Made by a program: the position numbers and the translations under genes. A DNA stretch of 64,000 nt from Brevibacterium sp. XM4083 (GTDB lineage: Bacteria > Actinomycetota > Actinomycetes > Actinomycetales > Brevibacteriaceae): contig NZ_VFYR02000004.1 of assembly GCF_006489205.2 (NCBI RefSeq), positions 330,100-394,099 on the forward strand, given 5' to 3'. Position 1 is the stretch's first letter, and every line of letters starts with the position of its first letter. Below the pieces are notes generated by a model. That model was not told the origin of the DNA, ran no database searches, and saw only the letters and a program-made list of their open reading frames with translations. Positions 32,820 to 43,578 of this stretch are shown here, piece after piece.

Positions 32820-33790
32820 GTGTCCTCGTTCTCCTCGTCGACCACGGCGTCGTCGTCCTCGCCGCCCAGGCTCATGAGGCTCGGGCTCTCGTCCTTCTCG
32901 TCGTCGCCGACGGCCACCTCGTTGTCGCGCAGCGTTCCCTTGCGATGGAAGTCGCGGCGGGGCTGGATGATCAGCCGCCATTCCCCGTCCTCGTCGATGA
33001 TCTCCGGACGCAGCGGGTGGATGTCGCGCACCTGCGCCATGGCGGCACCGACGCTGTGGACGGGCACGAGGCTCTCGACGATGAGGCGGGTGCTCGCACT
33101 GATCCGGTTCGGATCGTCGGCCGCATCGGCGAGGATCTCCTCGGGCCGCTGCCACCGCCCCGAGCTCTCGTTCGAGGTGAGGAAGTCGACCTCCTGACCG
33201 AACGGCACCGCGGCGAGGAAGTACGTCGTGTCGAAGCGGTGGAGCTGCGTGGCGGTGTTGATCCACCGCATCCACGGTTTGAGCAGATCCGGGCGCAGCT
33301 TGAGATCGCGCTCGCGCAGCACCTGCGTCCAGCCGATCTCATTCGACAGGAGCTTGTACCGGACGGACTGCCAGTCCGTCTGCGGCGAGGCGACGAGGTC
33401 ATGGTCGACGTTCTCGGCGAGCATGACGCCGGTCGCCGCGAACGCAACCCGTGCGGCCGCCGAGAACTGCTGCAGCGCCCGCGACTTGTTCTCCAGCGCC
33501 AGCGTCCGCGCACAGCGCGTCGACTTCCACCCGGTCACCGGAACATTGCGCAGGTCGGTGGGCCGCAGCTCCCCCACCGGGTAGGCGAGCCGGTTGCGGT
33601 CCTCGACCCCGCGCACGTCGAGCTGGCGGGTCACGAACGTCTCGAGCCCCTCCCGGGTGTCCCGGACGAGGATGATCGCCGAGGCGGGACGCGGAGGCTC
33701 GGGAACGGGCCGCCGCCCCTCGGTGCGCCAGAGATCGAGCAGCCAGGTCAGCTCCGAGGAGACGGGCAGATTGCGTCCGCTAAGCGGCAT
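32816..33790 (-). CDS. Nudix-fold protein with degenerate catalytic motif
   Basis: A 324-residue protein whose outline matches the NUDT19-like Nudix proteins encoded between ridA and the MBL gene in actinobacteria (ASAIILVRDTREGLETFVTR at the start of the fold). Where FPGG and the REx2EExG box should be, this protein reads YPVGELRPTD and AARVAFAATGVMLAE: the catalytic glutamates are absent. It may bind a nucleotide without cleaving it or be a structural partner. The last 35 residues are acidic. The start MPLSGRNL overlaps the ridA 3' end by 11 bp. Confidence 0.7.
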   Translation of the reverse strand: MPLSGRNLPVSSELTWLLDLWRTEGRRPVPEPPRPASAIILVRDTREGLETFVTRQLDVRGVEDRNRLAYPVGELRPTDLRNVPVTGWKSTRCARTLALENKSRALQQFSAAARVAFAATGVMLAENVDHDLVASPQTDWQSVRYKLLSNEIGWTQVLRERDLKLRPDLLKPWMRWINTATQLHRFDTTYFLAAVPFGQEVDFLTSNESSGRWQRPEEILADAADDPNRISASTRLIVESLVPVHSVGAAMAQVRDIHPLRPEIIDEDGEWRLIIQPRRDFHRKGTLRDNEVAVGDDEKDESPSLMSLGGEDDDAVVDEENEDT

Positions 33791-34253
33791 CGTCCTCGAC
33801 CTCGACGACGACCTCGACCTCGACGGGAGTGCCGAGGGGCAGGGTGTTGACGCCGACGGCGCTGCGCGCGTGCTGGCCCTTCTCGCCGAAGATCTCACCG
33901 TAGAGCTCGGAGACGCCGTTGATGACGGCCGGCTGCTGGGTGAAGTCGTCGGTCGAGTTGACGAAGCCGGTGACCTTGACGACGCGGACGATCCTGTCGA
34001 GATCCCCGATCACCGAGGCGATGGCCGCCAGGGCGTTGAGCCCGGCGATCCTGGCCAGCTGATAGCCGGTGTCGACGTCGACCTCGGCGCCGAGGTGGCC
34101 CGTCGTCGGCAGGGAGCCGTCGACGACCGGCAGCTGACCCGAGGTGTAGACGTAGTTGCCGGTGCGCAGCGCGGGGACGTAGACGCCGGCGGGGGCGGCG
34201 ACCGTGGGCAGCTCAAGGTCGAGTTCGGCGATGCGGTCGAGCACTTTCGACAT
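33780..34253 (-). CDS. RidA family protein
   Basis: A 157-residue YjgF/YER057c/UK114 family protein. Blocks AGNYVYTSGQLP (here TGNYVYTSGQLPV) and the C-terminal ARSAVGVNTLPLGTPVEVE hold the residues lining the trimer-interface pocket, including the Arg that binds the substrate carboxylate in RidA deaminases. The likely role is hydrolysis of reactive enamine/imine intermediates, but this long subfamily may differ. A clear AAGGAG lies before the ATG. It is the first gene of the RidA-Nudix-MBL operon. Confidence 0.85.
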   Translation of the reverse strand: MSKVLDRIAELDLELPTVAAPAGVYVPALRTGNYVYTSGQLPVVDGSLPTTGHLGAEVDVDTGYQLARIAGLNALAAIASVIGDLDRIVRVVKVTGFVNSTDDFTQQPAVINGVSELYGEIFGEKGQHARSAVGVNTLPLGTPVEVEVVVEVEDDAA

Positions 34254-34283
34254 GGGTGGTCTCCTTCGACGAGGTGCGGTGGG

Positions 34284-34439
34284 TCAGGCCTTGGGGCGCT
34301 TGAGGTAGGCGACGAGTCCGTTGTTGTCCGGTCCGGGCACGACCTGCACGAGTTCGTAGCCGTCCTCACCCCACTGGTCGAGGATCTGCTTCGTCGCGTG
34401 GACGATTAGCGGAACGGTGGCGTATTCCCACTTGGTCAT
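34284..34439 (-). CDS. DUF4177-type small protein (in the same frame as the PBP gene)
   Basis: A 51-residue protein (MTKWEYATVPLIVHATKQIL...YELVQVVPG) matching the DUF4177 small-protein pattern. The start is well supported: AAGGAGAGCC stands directly before the ATG. The frame upstream stays open into the penicillin-binding protein gene, so the same residues may also be made as the C terminus of that protein. Its place before ridA is the usual actinobacterial position for a separate small gene. Confidence 0.7.
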   Translation of the reverse strand: MTKWEYATVPLIVHATKQILDQWGEDGYELVQVVPGPDNNGLVAYLKRPKA

Positions 34440-36944
34440 GGCTCTCCTTGCCTGGTTGTCGTCGCCCGGGTCGCCCGGGCGGGATCGGGCGTCGTCGGTG
34501 CCCGGAGGACCCGCGACGACGCCGCTCCCCACACTAGCGGAGATGCGCTGGGCGTGGGGCATCGCCGACACATGCGAAGCGGGGCGAGAGAGGCCGGGAG
34601 CTTCGTCCCCGCCGCCGTCGCCTCCGCCGCCGGTGTCTCCACCGCCGCCGCCTCCGCCGCCGGTGCCGCCTCCGCCACCGCCACCGCTCTGGGAGCCGCC
34701 GCCACCGCCACCGCCACCGGTGCCGCCGCCTCCGCCTCCGCTGCCGGTGCCTCCACCGCCGCCGTTCGAGCTGCCGCCGCTGCCGGATCCACCGCCGCTG
34801 CCGCCGCCCTGGAAGTACTTCGAGCTGGGCTTGGGGAACCCGGTGTTGCCCTTCGTGTACTTCACGGCCTTGCTCATGTACGACTGCCAGGTCTTACCGG
34901 AGATCGTCGCACCGTAGATCTGGCCGCGGACCTTGCCCTTGCTGTTCTTGCGCCAGTCGCGGGTACCGCTGGGGTCACCGGTCCACACGGCCGTCGACAG
35001 GGTCTTCGTGAAGCCGAGCAGCCAGGTGTGGCCGACCTCGAAGTTCGTCGTACCGGTCTTCGCGCCGGCCGGAACGCCGATGCCGAGGCTGCTCGTCGTG
35101 CCGCCGTTGAACGTCTGCGACAGCGCGTACGCGACGCCGCGGGCGACGTCCTTGTCGAGCACCTGCTTGCAACCCTCACCGGGGACGTCCATGTTCTTGC
35201 CGTTGCGGTCGGTGATCTCGAGGATCGGCTTCGGGCCGCAGAACTCTCCGTCGTTGGCGAACGTCGCGAACGCGGCCGCCATGGCGATCGGGGTCGTCTC
35301 CGTCGTTCCGAGGATCGACGAGGGCGAGAGCGCCTGGATGAAGCCGGCGTCGTCAGCCTGGTCCAGCGGTGCGCCGCTGCCGTAGCGGATGCCGAGATCC
35401 GTCGCGGTGTTCATGATCTCGCACATGTTGAGCTGGTTGCCGATCGCGGCGTAACCGGTGTTGACCGACTTCTTGGTCGCCTCGAGCACGGACATCGAGC
35501 CGTTGCCGCCGCCGTCACCGGCGTTGTTCGGATCCCAGTCGCCGCCCATCGCGGGGCAGCCGCTGTACTTCCACGAGCTCGCCGGGAAGTTGCGCTTCGT
35601 CGCATTCACCGTCGCGTTGAGGCTCTTGCCCTCCTTGAGCCATGTCGCGAGCACGAACGGCTTCCATGTCGATCCGACTTGGAACCCACCACCGCCGTTG
35701 TGCTTCTTGTCGACTGTGTAGTTGATGCTCGTCTTGGTGTTCTTGTCCTCTTCGCTGACCTCCCCGACCGTGTACTCACGGTTCTCGGCCATGGCGATGA
35801 CCTCGCCGGTGCCGGGTTCGATCGTCACCAGCGCGTGGCCGGCACCCGAGGGGTCGCCGACGGGAACGCGCTTCTTGACCTCTTTGTCCGCGATCTTCTG
35901 GATGTCGGGGTTGAGGCTAGTCGTGATCGTCAGACCGCCGCGCTGGAGGAGCGCGAGCCGGTCTTCGACGGTCTCACCGAAGGATTCGTCGTTCTTGATG
36001 ACGTTGGAGACGTAGTCGCAGAAGAACTCCGCGTTGTTCTCAGCGGCGGAACAGCCGTTCGGCGTCTCCTTGAGGTTGAGGTCGAGGCCCGTCTTGACCG
36101 CCTCGTCATACTCCGCCTGCGTGATGTGGCCGTACTTGAGCATCTGTCCGAGCACGACGTTGCGACGTTCGAGCACGGCGTCGGGGAATCGCTGCGGGTT
36201 GAACGCCGCAGGGTTCTGGACGATGCCGGCGAGCATCGCCGACTGCTGGATGTTGAGGTCCTTGGCGTCGATGCCCCAGTACCGATACGCGGCCGCCTGA
36301 ACGCCGTAGACGTTCGGCGAGCCCGAGTAGTTGTTGATGTTGAGGTAGCGGTTGAGGATCTCCTGCTTGCTGTACTTGTTCTCGACCGCCACGGCGAGTT
36401 TGGCCTCACGGAGCTTGCGCGCGTAGCCGGCGGTGCCCTCCGACTCCTTCGCGGCGTCGATGCCTGCCTGGTTCGACTCCGCGTTGGCGTTCTCCGCCAG
36501 CACGTTCTTCACGTACTGCTGAGTCAGCGTCGATCCGCCCTGCGTCGTCGAGGAGACCATGTTGTGCACGGCCGCGCGGGCGATGCCCTCGAGGTCGATG
36601 CCGCCGTGGTCGAAGAACCGGTAGTCCTCGACGGAGATCGTCGCGTCCTGCATCGGCTGCGAGATCTCCTCGAGGGGAACCTCGACGCGGTTCTGCCAGT
36701 AGAAGTCGGCGATCTTCGAGCCGTCGGCGGCGAGCATCGTCGACTTCTCGCCGAGGTCGCGTTCCTCGAGGGTCGCGGGAAGGGCGTTGAAGATGTCGAC
36801 CGCGCTATTCGCGCTGGCGGTGGCGACACCGACTCCGGGGATGGCAAGACCGGCGGCCACGATTCCAGCCACCGCGCTCACCGCGACGAACTGGAGGAAG
36901 GCCGCCATCTTGGTCGGTTCAGCATTTGACTCAGGAGACACCAT
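34284..36944 (-). CDS. Class A penicillin-binding protein (transglycosylase/transpeptidase), frame open into DUF4177
   Basis: An 886-residue frame. After a signal-anchor helix (residues about 12-35) comes the family 51 transglycosylase (SVEDYRFFDHGGIDLEG, GGSTLTQQYVKN) and then the transpeptidase with active Ser in GSTWKPF near residue 424, SVN in KKSVNTG and the KTG box AKTGTTN. It polymerises and crosslinks peptidoglycan outside the membrane. From about residue 705 there is a Gly/Ser tract of about 75 residues, then about 55 residues that look like translated spacer, then DUF4177. A true end near residue 780 is expected, so a lost stop or a slip in the Gly tract is possible. TAAACT ends 7 nt before the ATG, suggesting a leaderless mRNA. 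Confidence 0.88.
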   Translation of the reverse strand: MVSPESNAEPTKMAAFLQFVAVSAVAGIVAAGLAIPGVGVATASANSAVDIFNALPATLEERDLGEKSTMLAADGSKIADFYWQNRVEVPLEEISQPMQDATISVEDYRFFDHGGIDLEGIARAAVHNMVSSTTQGGSTLTQQYVKNVLAENANAESNQAGIDAAKESEGTAGYARKLREAKLAVAVENKYSKQEILNRYLNINNYSGSPNVYGVQAAAYRYWGIDAKDLNIQQSAMLAGIVQNPAAFNPQRFPDAVLERRNVVLGQMLKYGHITQAEYDEAVKTGLDLNLKETPNGCSAAENNAEFFCDYVSNVIKNDESFGETVEDRLALLQRGGLTITTSLNPDIQKIADKEVKKRVPVGDPSGAGHALVTIEPGTGEVIAMAENREYTVGEVSEEDKNTKTSINYTVDKKHNGGGGFQVGSTWKPFVLATWLKEGKSLNATVNATKRNFPASSWKYSGCPAMGGDWDPNNAGDGGGNGSMSVLEATKKSVNTGYAAIGNQLNMCEIMNTATDLGIRYGSGAPLDQADDAGFIQALSPSSILGTTETTPIAMAAAFATFANDGEFCGPKPILEITDRNGKNMDVPGEGCKQVLDKDVARGVAYALSQTFNGGTTSSLGIGVPAGAKTGTTNFEVGHTWLLGFTKTLSTAVWTGDPSGTRDWRKNSKGKVRGQIYGATISGKTWQSYMSKAVKYTKGNTGFPKPSSKYFQGGGSGGGSGSGGSSNGGGGGTGSGGGGGGTGGGGGGGGSQSGGGGGGGTGGGGGGGGDTGGGGDGGGDEAPGLSRPASHVSAMPHAQRISASVGSGVVAGPPGTDDARSRPGDPGDDNQARRAMTKWEYATVPLIVHATKQILDQWGEDGYELVQVVPGPDNNGLVAYLKRPKA
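34605..34830. repeat. Gly-codon microsatellite at the PBP C terminus
   Basis: The plus strand reads as runs of CCGCCGCC and CCTCCGCC; the coding strand gives GGGGSGGGG-type sequence. This is the site where replication slippage could move the frame relative to a TAG at 34534-34536 present in another frame. Confidence 0.8.
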
Positions 36945-36999
36945 GAAACCAAGTTTAACCAACCGCAGATGAGCGCTCACTCAAAGAACGGTGAAAACC

Positions 37000-37902
37000 C
37001 TAGGGGCGGGGCACCAGGGTGAGCAGTGCGACTTCCGGTGGTGAGGCGAAACGCACCGGTGAGAACGGTGAGAACCCGAGGCCGGCGGAGATCTCGACGA
37101 TTGCATCACGATATGGGAACACTCCGCGTGCCCGTGTCCGATCGAGGTCGCAGTTCGTCACCGGCGCGCCCCAGAACGGCACCCGGATCTGACCGCCGTG
37201 AGTGTGTCCGGCCATGATGAGGTCGGCTCCCGCCGAGGCGAACGCCTCCAGGGTGCGGGAGTAGGGGGCGTGCGTGACGCCGATCGTCAGCTCCGCCGCA
37301 GGATCGAAGTGCGGGAAGACCAGCTCGCCGGCGGCGTCGAGGCGGATCCGGTCACGATCGATATGGGCATCGCCGAGCCCCGCGAAGCCGATGCGGGTCC
37401 CCCGGATCTCCAGCACCGCCTCGGCGTTGTCGAGGAACACCCACCCGCGGTCCTCGAACCCGCGGACCAGGGACCTGACGTCGAGGTCGGGTTCGGTGCG
37501 GTGCTTGACCTCCGAGGGCGAGCGCAGGTACTTCGCGGGATTCTTCGCCTGCGGGGAGAAGAAGTCGTTGGATCCGAGGACGAAGACGCCGGGGACATCG
37601 AGCAGGCCGTCGAAGACGTCGAGGACGGTCGGCACGATGTCGGCGGAGAGGTTGTCTCCGGTGTTGACGACGAGGTCGGGCTCGAGCCTCGTCAGACCCG
37701 CCACCCACGCGGCCCGATGCCTCTGCCACGAGGTGAGGTGGAGGTCGGCGACGTGGAGGATGCGGATCGGCTCGGCACCGGCCGGCAGCAGCGGCAGGGT
37801 GTGGCGGCGGACGGTGAAGAGGTGGGGTTCGATGCCCGCTCCCCAGATGCCGGCGGCCGCGGGGACGGCGAGGGCACCGGCGACAAGTGCGCGTTTCTTC
37901 AT
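37000..37902 (-). CDS. Metallophosphoesterase
   Basis: A 300-residue calcineurin-like phosphoesterase with the full metal motif set: HVADLHLT, VNTGDNLS, GSNDFFSP (Asn in place of GNH), GVTHAP and AGHTHGGQI. An N-terminal signal-anchor (MKKRALVAGALAVPAAAG) predicts a membrane-attached enzyme facing outside. YkuE/YaeI-type relatives act on phospholipids such as UDP-diacylglucosamine. It lies directly after the PBP gene in reverse order, a pairing found in other actinobacteria. Confidence 0.88.
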   Translation of the reverse strand: MKKRALVAGALAVPAAAGIWGAGIEPHLFTVRRHTLPLLPAGAEPIRILHVADLHLTSWQRHRAAWVAGLTRLEPDLVVNTGDNLSADIVPTVLDVFDGLLDVPGVFVLGSNDFFSPQAKNPAKYLRSPSEVKHRTEPDLDVRSLVRGFEDRGWVFLDNAEAVLEIRGTRIGFAGLGDAHIDRDRIRLDAAGELVFPHFDPAAELTIGVTHAPYSRTLEAFASAGADLIMAGHTHGGQIRVPFWGAPVTNCDLDRTRARGVFPYRDAIVEISAGLGFSPFSPVRFASPPEVALLTLVPRP

Positions 37903-37912
37903 TCGCCCCAGT

Positions 37913-38827
37913 CTAGGCGGTCGCCGCAGGCTCAGCCGACGTCCGAGCTCGTCCCGCCCGAGCGACCCGGCGACGGTGCAGCGCGGTGAAGCGTCGGTGG
38001 CCGATGACCCGGCAGACGAGGTAGATGAGGAAGGAGATCGTCGTGACGAACGGGCTGATCGGGACCACGGGTGAGCCGAGGGCGATGAGGATGCCGCCCA
38101 CCGAGGCGGTGACCGCGAAGATGACGCTGAGCACCGGCACCCACACCGGCGACGCCGAGACCTGGGTGGCCGCGGCGGCCGGAGTGATGAGGAGGGCGAG
38201 GACGAGGAGGACCCCGACGATCTGGACGCTCAGGGCCACGGCGAGGCCGAGGGTGAGCATGAAGACGATCGTGAGCACGGAGACGGGCACCCCCTTCGCC
38301 CGCGCGACCTCGGGGTCGAGGCTGGCGAAGAGGAGCGGGCGCCAGACGAACGCGAGGACGGCGAGGACGATGAGCGCACAGACGACGAGCGTGGTGATCT
38401 GGCCCGGGGTGATCGCGACGATCTGCCCGGTGAGCAGCCCGAACTTGCTCGCCGAGCGGCCGTCGTAGAGGGCGAGGAAGAGGATCGCCAGGCCGAGCCC
38501 GAAGGGCATGAGCACGCCGATGATCGCGTTCTTCTCCGAGGCTCTGGCCCCGCCGACGCCGATGATGAGGGCCGCGAGGATCGAACCGACGATCGACCCG
38601 GTGACGACGTCGAAGCCGACGAGGAGGGCGAACGCAGCGCCGGCGAAGGAGAGCTCGGAGATCCCGTGGACGGCGAAGGGGATGTCACGGGCCATGACGA
38701 AGACGCTGATGAGGCCGCCGACGACGCCGAGGAGGCCGGCGGCGATGAGCGAGTTGGCGAGCAGGGCGACGAGTTCGCCGTAGTCCTCGAAGGAGAACAG
38801 GCTGCCGAAGATCTCGGTGACGGTCAT
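37913..38827 (-). CDS. Zinc/manganese-type ABC transporter permease
   Basis: A 304-residue ZnuB/MntB-family (ABC-3) permease with about eight membrane helices. The coupling region DVVTGSIVGSILAALIIG and the late SVQIVGVLLVLALLITPAA are characteristic. The ATG at 38827 overlaps the ATPase stop (ATGA). The polar C terminus is short. It is the last gene of the SBP-ATPase-permease operon. Confidence 0.92.
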   Translation of the reverse strand: MTVTEIFGSLFSFEDYGELVALLANSLIAAGLLGVVGGLISVFVMARDIPFAVHGISELSFAGAAFALLVGFDVVTGSIVGSILAALIIGVGGARASEKNAIIGVLMPFGLGLAILFLALYDGRSASKFGLLTGQIVAITPGQITTLVVCALIVLAVLAFVWRPLLFASLDPEVARAKGVPVSVLTIVFMLTLGLAVALSVQIVGVLLVLALLITPAAAATQVSASPVWVPVLSVIFAVTASVGGILIALGSPVVPISPFVTTISFLIYLVCRVIGHRRFTALHRRRVARAGRARTSAEPAATA

Positions 38828-39789
38828 CGGTGCGCTCCTCGGCTCGCGCCGGCACCCGTATGTGCCGAAGCACCCGTGTCCGCGGTCTCGCCGCCGGCGT
38901 GGTGGCCGGGGTGGACGTGGTGGTCGATGCACTCGTCCTCGCCGCCGACGACGATGAGGCGCCCGCCGACGCGGACGACTTCGACGGGTGAGCCGTAGAG
39001 CCGGGTGAGCGATTCGGTGGTCATCACCTCGGCGGGGGTGCCGATGAGGAAATGCCCGCCGACGATGTAGAGGACGCGGTCGACGTACGGCAGGATCGGG
39101 TTGATCTCGTGGGTGACGAAGAGGACGGCGGCGTTGCGCGTCTCACGCTGTTCGTTGATGAGACCGGCGACGACCTGCTGATGGTGCATGTCGAGGGAGA
39201 GCAGGGGTTCGTCGCACAGGAGCACCGAGGGGTTGCTCGCCAGGGCCTGCGCGACGCGCAGCCGCTGCAGCTCTCCCCCGGACAGCGTGCCCGCCGGGGC
39301 GTCGGCGTAGGCGGTCGCGCCGACGGAGGCGAGGAGTTCGTCGACGTGCTTGCGCCGCTTCCGCGACGGCCATCCCGGCCCCCAGCGGTAGCCGTCGATG
39401 CCCATCCGCACGATGTCGCGCCCGCGCATCGGGGTGTGCGGGTCGATTCCCCGCTGCTGCGGGATGTAGCCGATCGCCGGGTTGCCCGCGTGGATCGGCC
39501 GGCCGTCGATCTCCGCGCTGCCGTGGTGGAGCTGATGTTCGCCGAGGAGGACCTTGAGCAGCGTCGTCTTCCCCGTCCCATTGGGGCCGAGGACGGCGAG
39601 GAACTCCCCCGGCGCGACCTCGAGGTTGAGGTCGTGCCAGAGCACCCGGTCGCCGAAGCGCAGCTCGGCATCGTGGAGTTCGATGACCGGGGCCTGTCTG
39701 ACCTCCGCACCGTCCCCGCCGGAAGGCGGCGCGCCCGGTGCGGTGGCGATGCTCTGCGGCAGGGCGGCCGTGTTCGTCTCAGCGTTCAT
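38824..39789 (-). CDS. Zinc/manganese-type ABC transporter ATP-binding protein
   Basis: A 321-residue ATPase. Walker A is LGPNGTGKTTLLK, the signature LSGGELQRLRVAQAL, Walker B SVLLCDEPLLSLD and the switch His in VTHEINPIL. A Gly/Ala-rich N-terminal extension of about 40 residues and a His-rich C terminus (CIDHHVHPGHHAGG) are unusual; the latter could hold metal. Its start overlaps the binding-protein stop by one base (TGATG). Confidence 0.92.
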   Translation of the reverse strand: MNAETNTAALPQSIATAPGAPPSGGDGAEVRQAPVIELHDAELRFGDRVLWHDLNLEVAPGEFLAVLGPNGTGKTTLLKVLLGEHQLHHGSAEIDGRPIHAGNPAIGYIPQQRGIDPHTPMRGRDIVRMGIDGYRWGPGWPSRKRRKHVDELLASVGATAYADAPAGTLSGGELQRLRVAQALASNPSVLLCDEPLLSLDMHHQQVVAGLINEQRETRNAAVLFVTHEINPILPYVDRVLYIVGGHFLIGTPAEVMTTESLTRLYGSPVEVVRVGGRLIVVGGEDECIDHHVHPGHHAGGETADTGASAHTGAGASRGAHR

Positions 39790-40856
39790 CAGTGATCGTG
39801 TCCTTCGAGTGCCTGGGAGATCGCGTCGATGCTCTCCCCGATCCAATCGGTGTACTGAACGCCTGCGGGCATCGTCTCGGCGAGGTCGACGACGGGGACG
39901 TCCGAGGATTCGGCTGTGGCCTTGAGCTGTTCGGCCTGCGGCCCCGCCGCCTGCGTGTTGTATCCGAGGAGGACCGCCTCCCGGGAGGAGATCTGCTCCT
40001 CGGCATCCTTGAGCACGAGCGGCGGCACATCATTGCCCTCCTCGACGGCGGCGAGGAACTCCGGACTCGTGATGTTGTCAAGCCCCATGTCGTCGAAGAG
40101 CCACAGCGGGACGGGTTCGGTCGTCGCGACCTTCTCGCCCCCGTGGTCGGTCCTGATCGCGTCGATCGTCGTCTCGAGTCCGCCGAGCTGCTCCTTGTAG
40201 GCCTCGGCGTTCGCGGCGATGTCGTCCTTGCGGTCCGGCAGGGCCTCGCCGAGGTGGACGGCGACGTCGTCGACGAGCCTGACCATCGTCGGCACCGAGT
40301 ACCAGAGGTGTTCGTTGAACTCGCCGTGGTCGTGACCCTCATGGCCGGCCTCGCCGTGGTCGTGGCCCTCGTGGCTGTCGCCGTCGGCATCATGACCGTC
40401 GGCTTCGGTGTGCCCGGTGTGCTCGCCGCCCGCAGACTCATCCTCGCCGTCACCGTGGGAATGGGGCGCGCTGCTGACGTCCTCGGAGCCGGGCAGTCCG
40501 GAGATCGCGACGACGTCGATGATCTCCGGTGTCGCGTCGGAGGCCTCGAGCATGGTCGTCATGAAGCTGTCGTACCCGCCGCCGTTGATGACGACGAGGT
40601 CGGCCTTGGAGAGCTTGAGCCGGTCCCTGGTCGTCGCCTCATACGAGTGGGGATCCTGGTTGGGGTCGTCGATGATCGCGGTCACGCTCGCCGCATCGCC
40701 GGCGACCTGGGAGACGATGTCGGCGTAGACGTTCGTCGAGGTGACGATCGAGAGTTCGCTCGATCCGGTGGCCGAACCGCCTCCGCACCCGGCGAGCAGC
40801 AGGCCGCAGGAGAGCAGGATCGCCCCGCTGCGGAGGGGAAGACGGGACAAGCGCAT
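39789..40856 (-). CDS. Zinc/manganese-type ABC transporter substrate-binding lipoprotein
   Basis: A 355-residue lipoprotein of the cluster 9 (ZnuA/PsaA) family. The lipobox is LLLAGC after a short signal peptide. The first metal-ligand His is in QDPHSYEAT and the second is near FNEHLWYSVP. Between them is a His/Asp/Gly-rich loop of about 50 residues, the flexible zinc-gathering loop of ZnuA proteins. The next ligand position reads TTEPVPLWL (Glu rather than His), as in some actinobacterial relatives. The C terminus is EGHDH. These features favour zinc, with manganese possible. GAAAGG precedes the ATG. Confidence 0.9.
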   Translation of the reverse strand: MRLSRLPLRSGAILLSCGLLLAGCGGGSATGSSELSIVTSTNVYADIVSQVAGDAASVTAIIDDPNQDPHSYEATTRDRLKLSKADLVVINGGGYDSFMTTMLEASDATPEIIDVVAISGLPGSEDVSSAPHSHGDGEDESAGGEHTGHTEADGHDADGDSHEGHDHGEAGHEGHDHGEFNEHLWYSVPTMVRLVDDVAVHLGEALPDRKDDIAANAEAYKEQLGGLETTIDAIRTDHGGEKVATTEPVPLWLFDDMGLDNITSPEFLAAVEEGNDVPPLVLKDAEEQISSREAVLLGYNTQAAGPQAEQLKATAESSDVPVVDLAETMPAGVQYTDWIGESIDAISQALEGHDH

Positions 40857-40924
40857 GGCGGGCCTTTCGGTTGCAGGTGAGCGTTGCTGTCGCTCACACT
40901 ACTCAGCCGAAGGGCCCGCCACTA

Positions 40925-40940
40925 ATATAAATATTTATAT
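40925..40940. promoter_or_regulatory. AT-rich palindromic operator of the metal importer
   Basis: ATATAAATATTTATAT is a perfect 16-bp palindrome in a 25-bp island almost free of G and C, about 70 bp upstream of the binding-protein gene and 60 bp after asd. The composition and symmetry resemble ArsR/SmtB or other metalloregulator sites. TATATT hexamers within it may also be the -10 box. Confidence 0.6.
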
Positions 40941-41000
40941 ATAGCAACCTGTTTATGCGTCAGCTCAGGTTGCCGCCTGCGCCCGTCGGGCGCTCTGCGC

Positions 41001-43369
<2,369 letters not shown>

Positions 43370-43484
43370 TGAAAGTCTCTTCCTGTTCGCGTGTGCGGAC
43401 TGCGCCGGTCGATGCTCTCGCGGTGCCGATGCCCGCGATGATGCTCGTACGTGCAGGCGGCGTCGGCGAACCGGCGTCCCCACC

Positions 43485-43503
43485 ATTGTAGGAGGTGGCT
43501 CCT
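43485..43503 (-). promoter_or_regulatory. Candidate lysC promoter with adjacent dyad
   Basis: On the minus strand TACAAT is abutted by the perfect dyad AGGAG-GTGG-CTCCT (43490-43503). It implies a 5' leader of about 110 nt before the GTG. No riboswitch consensus was recognised in the leader. Confidence 0.35.
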
Positions 43504-43578
43504 GCCGCTCGTGGGGGTGCCCGTCATGCAGACAGTCATCTCACCTGTCGGGGTGACGGTTTCCGCGGCGGAATCTGC

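Noticed and set aside
32820..33275. Extended start for the MBL hydrolase next to RidA/Nudix
   Set aside because: The extra ~150 residues are Arg/Gly/His-rich and overlap the Nudix gene; the ATGA overlap gives the natural start.
34600..34830. Poly-Pro plus-strand peptide (PPPPPP runs)
   Set aside because: Complement of the Gly-rich PBP tract; no start signal or homology.
34554..36929. 791-codon plus-strand open frame opposite the PBP gene
   Set aside because: It is an antisense shadow caused by high GC at third positions; it lacks a ribosome site and any domain, and the opposite strand encodes all transglycosylase and transpeptidase motifs.
43370..43490. Lysine riboswitch or other leader RNA before lysC
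   Set aside because: No recognisable aptamer core; only a short dyad beside a -10 box was seen.
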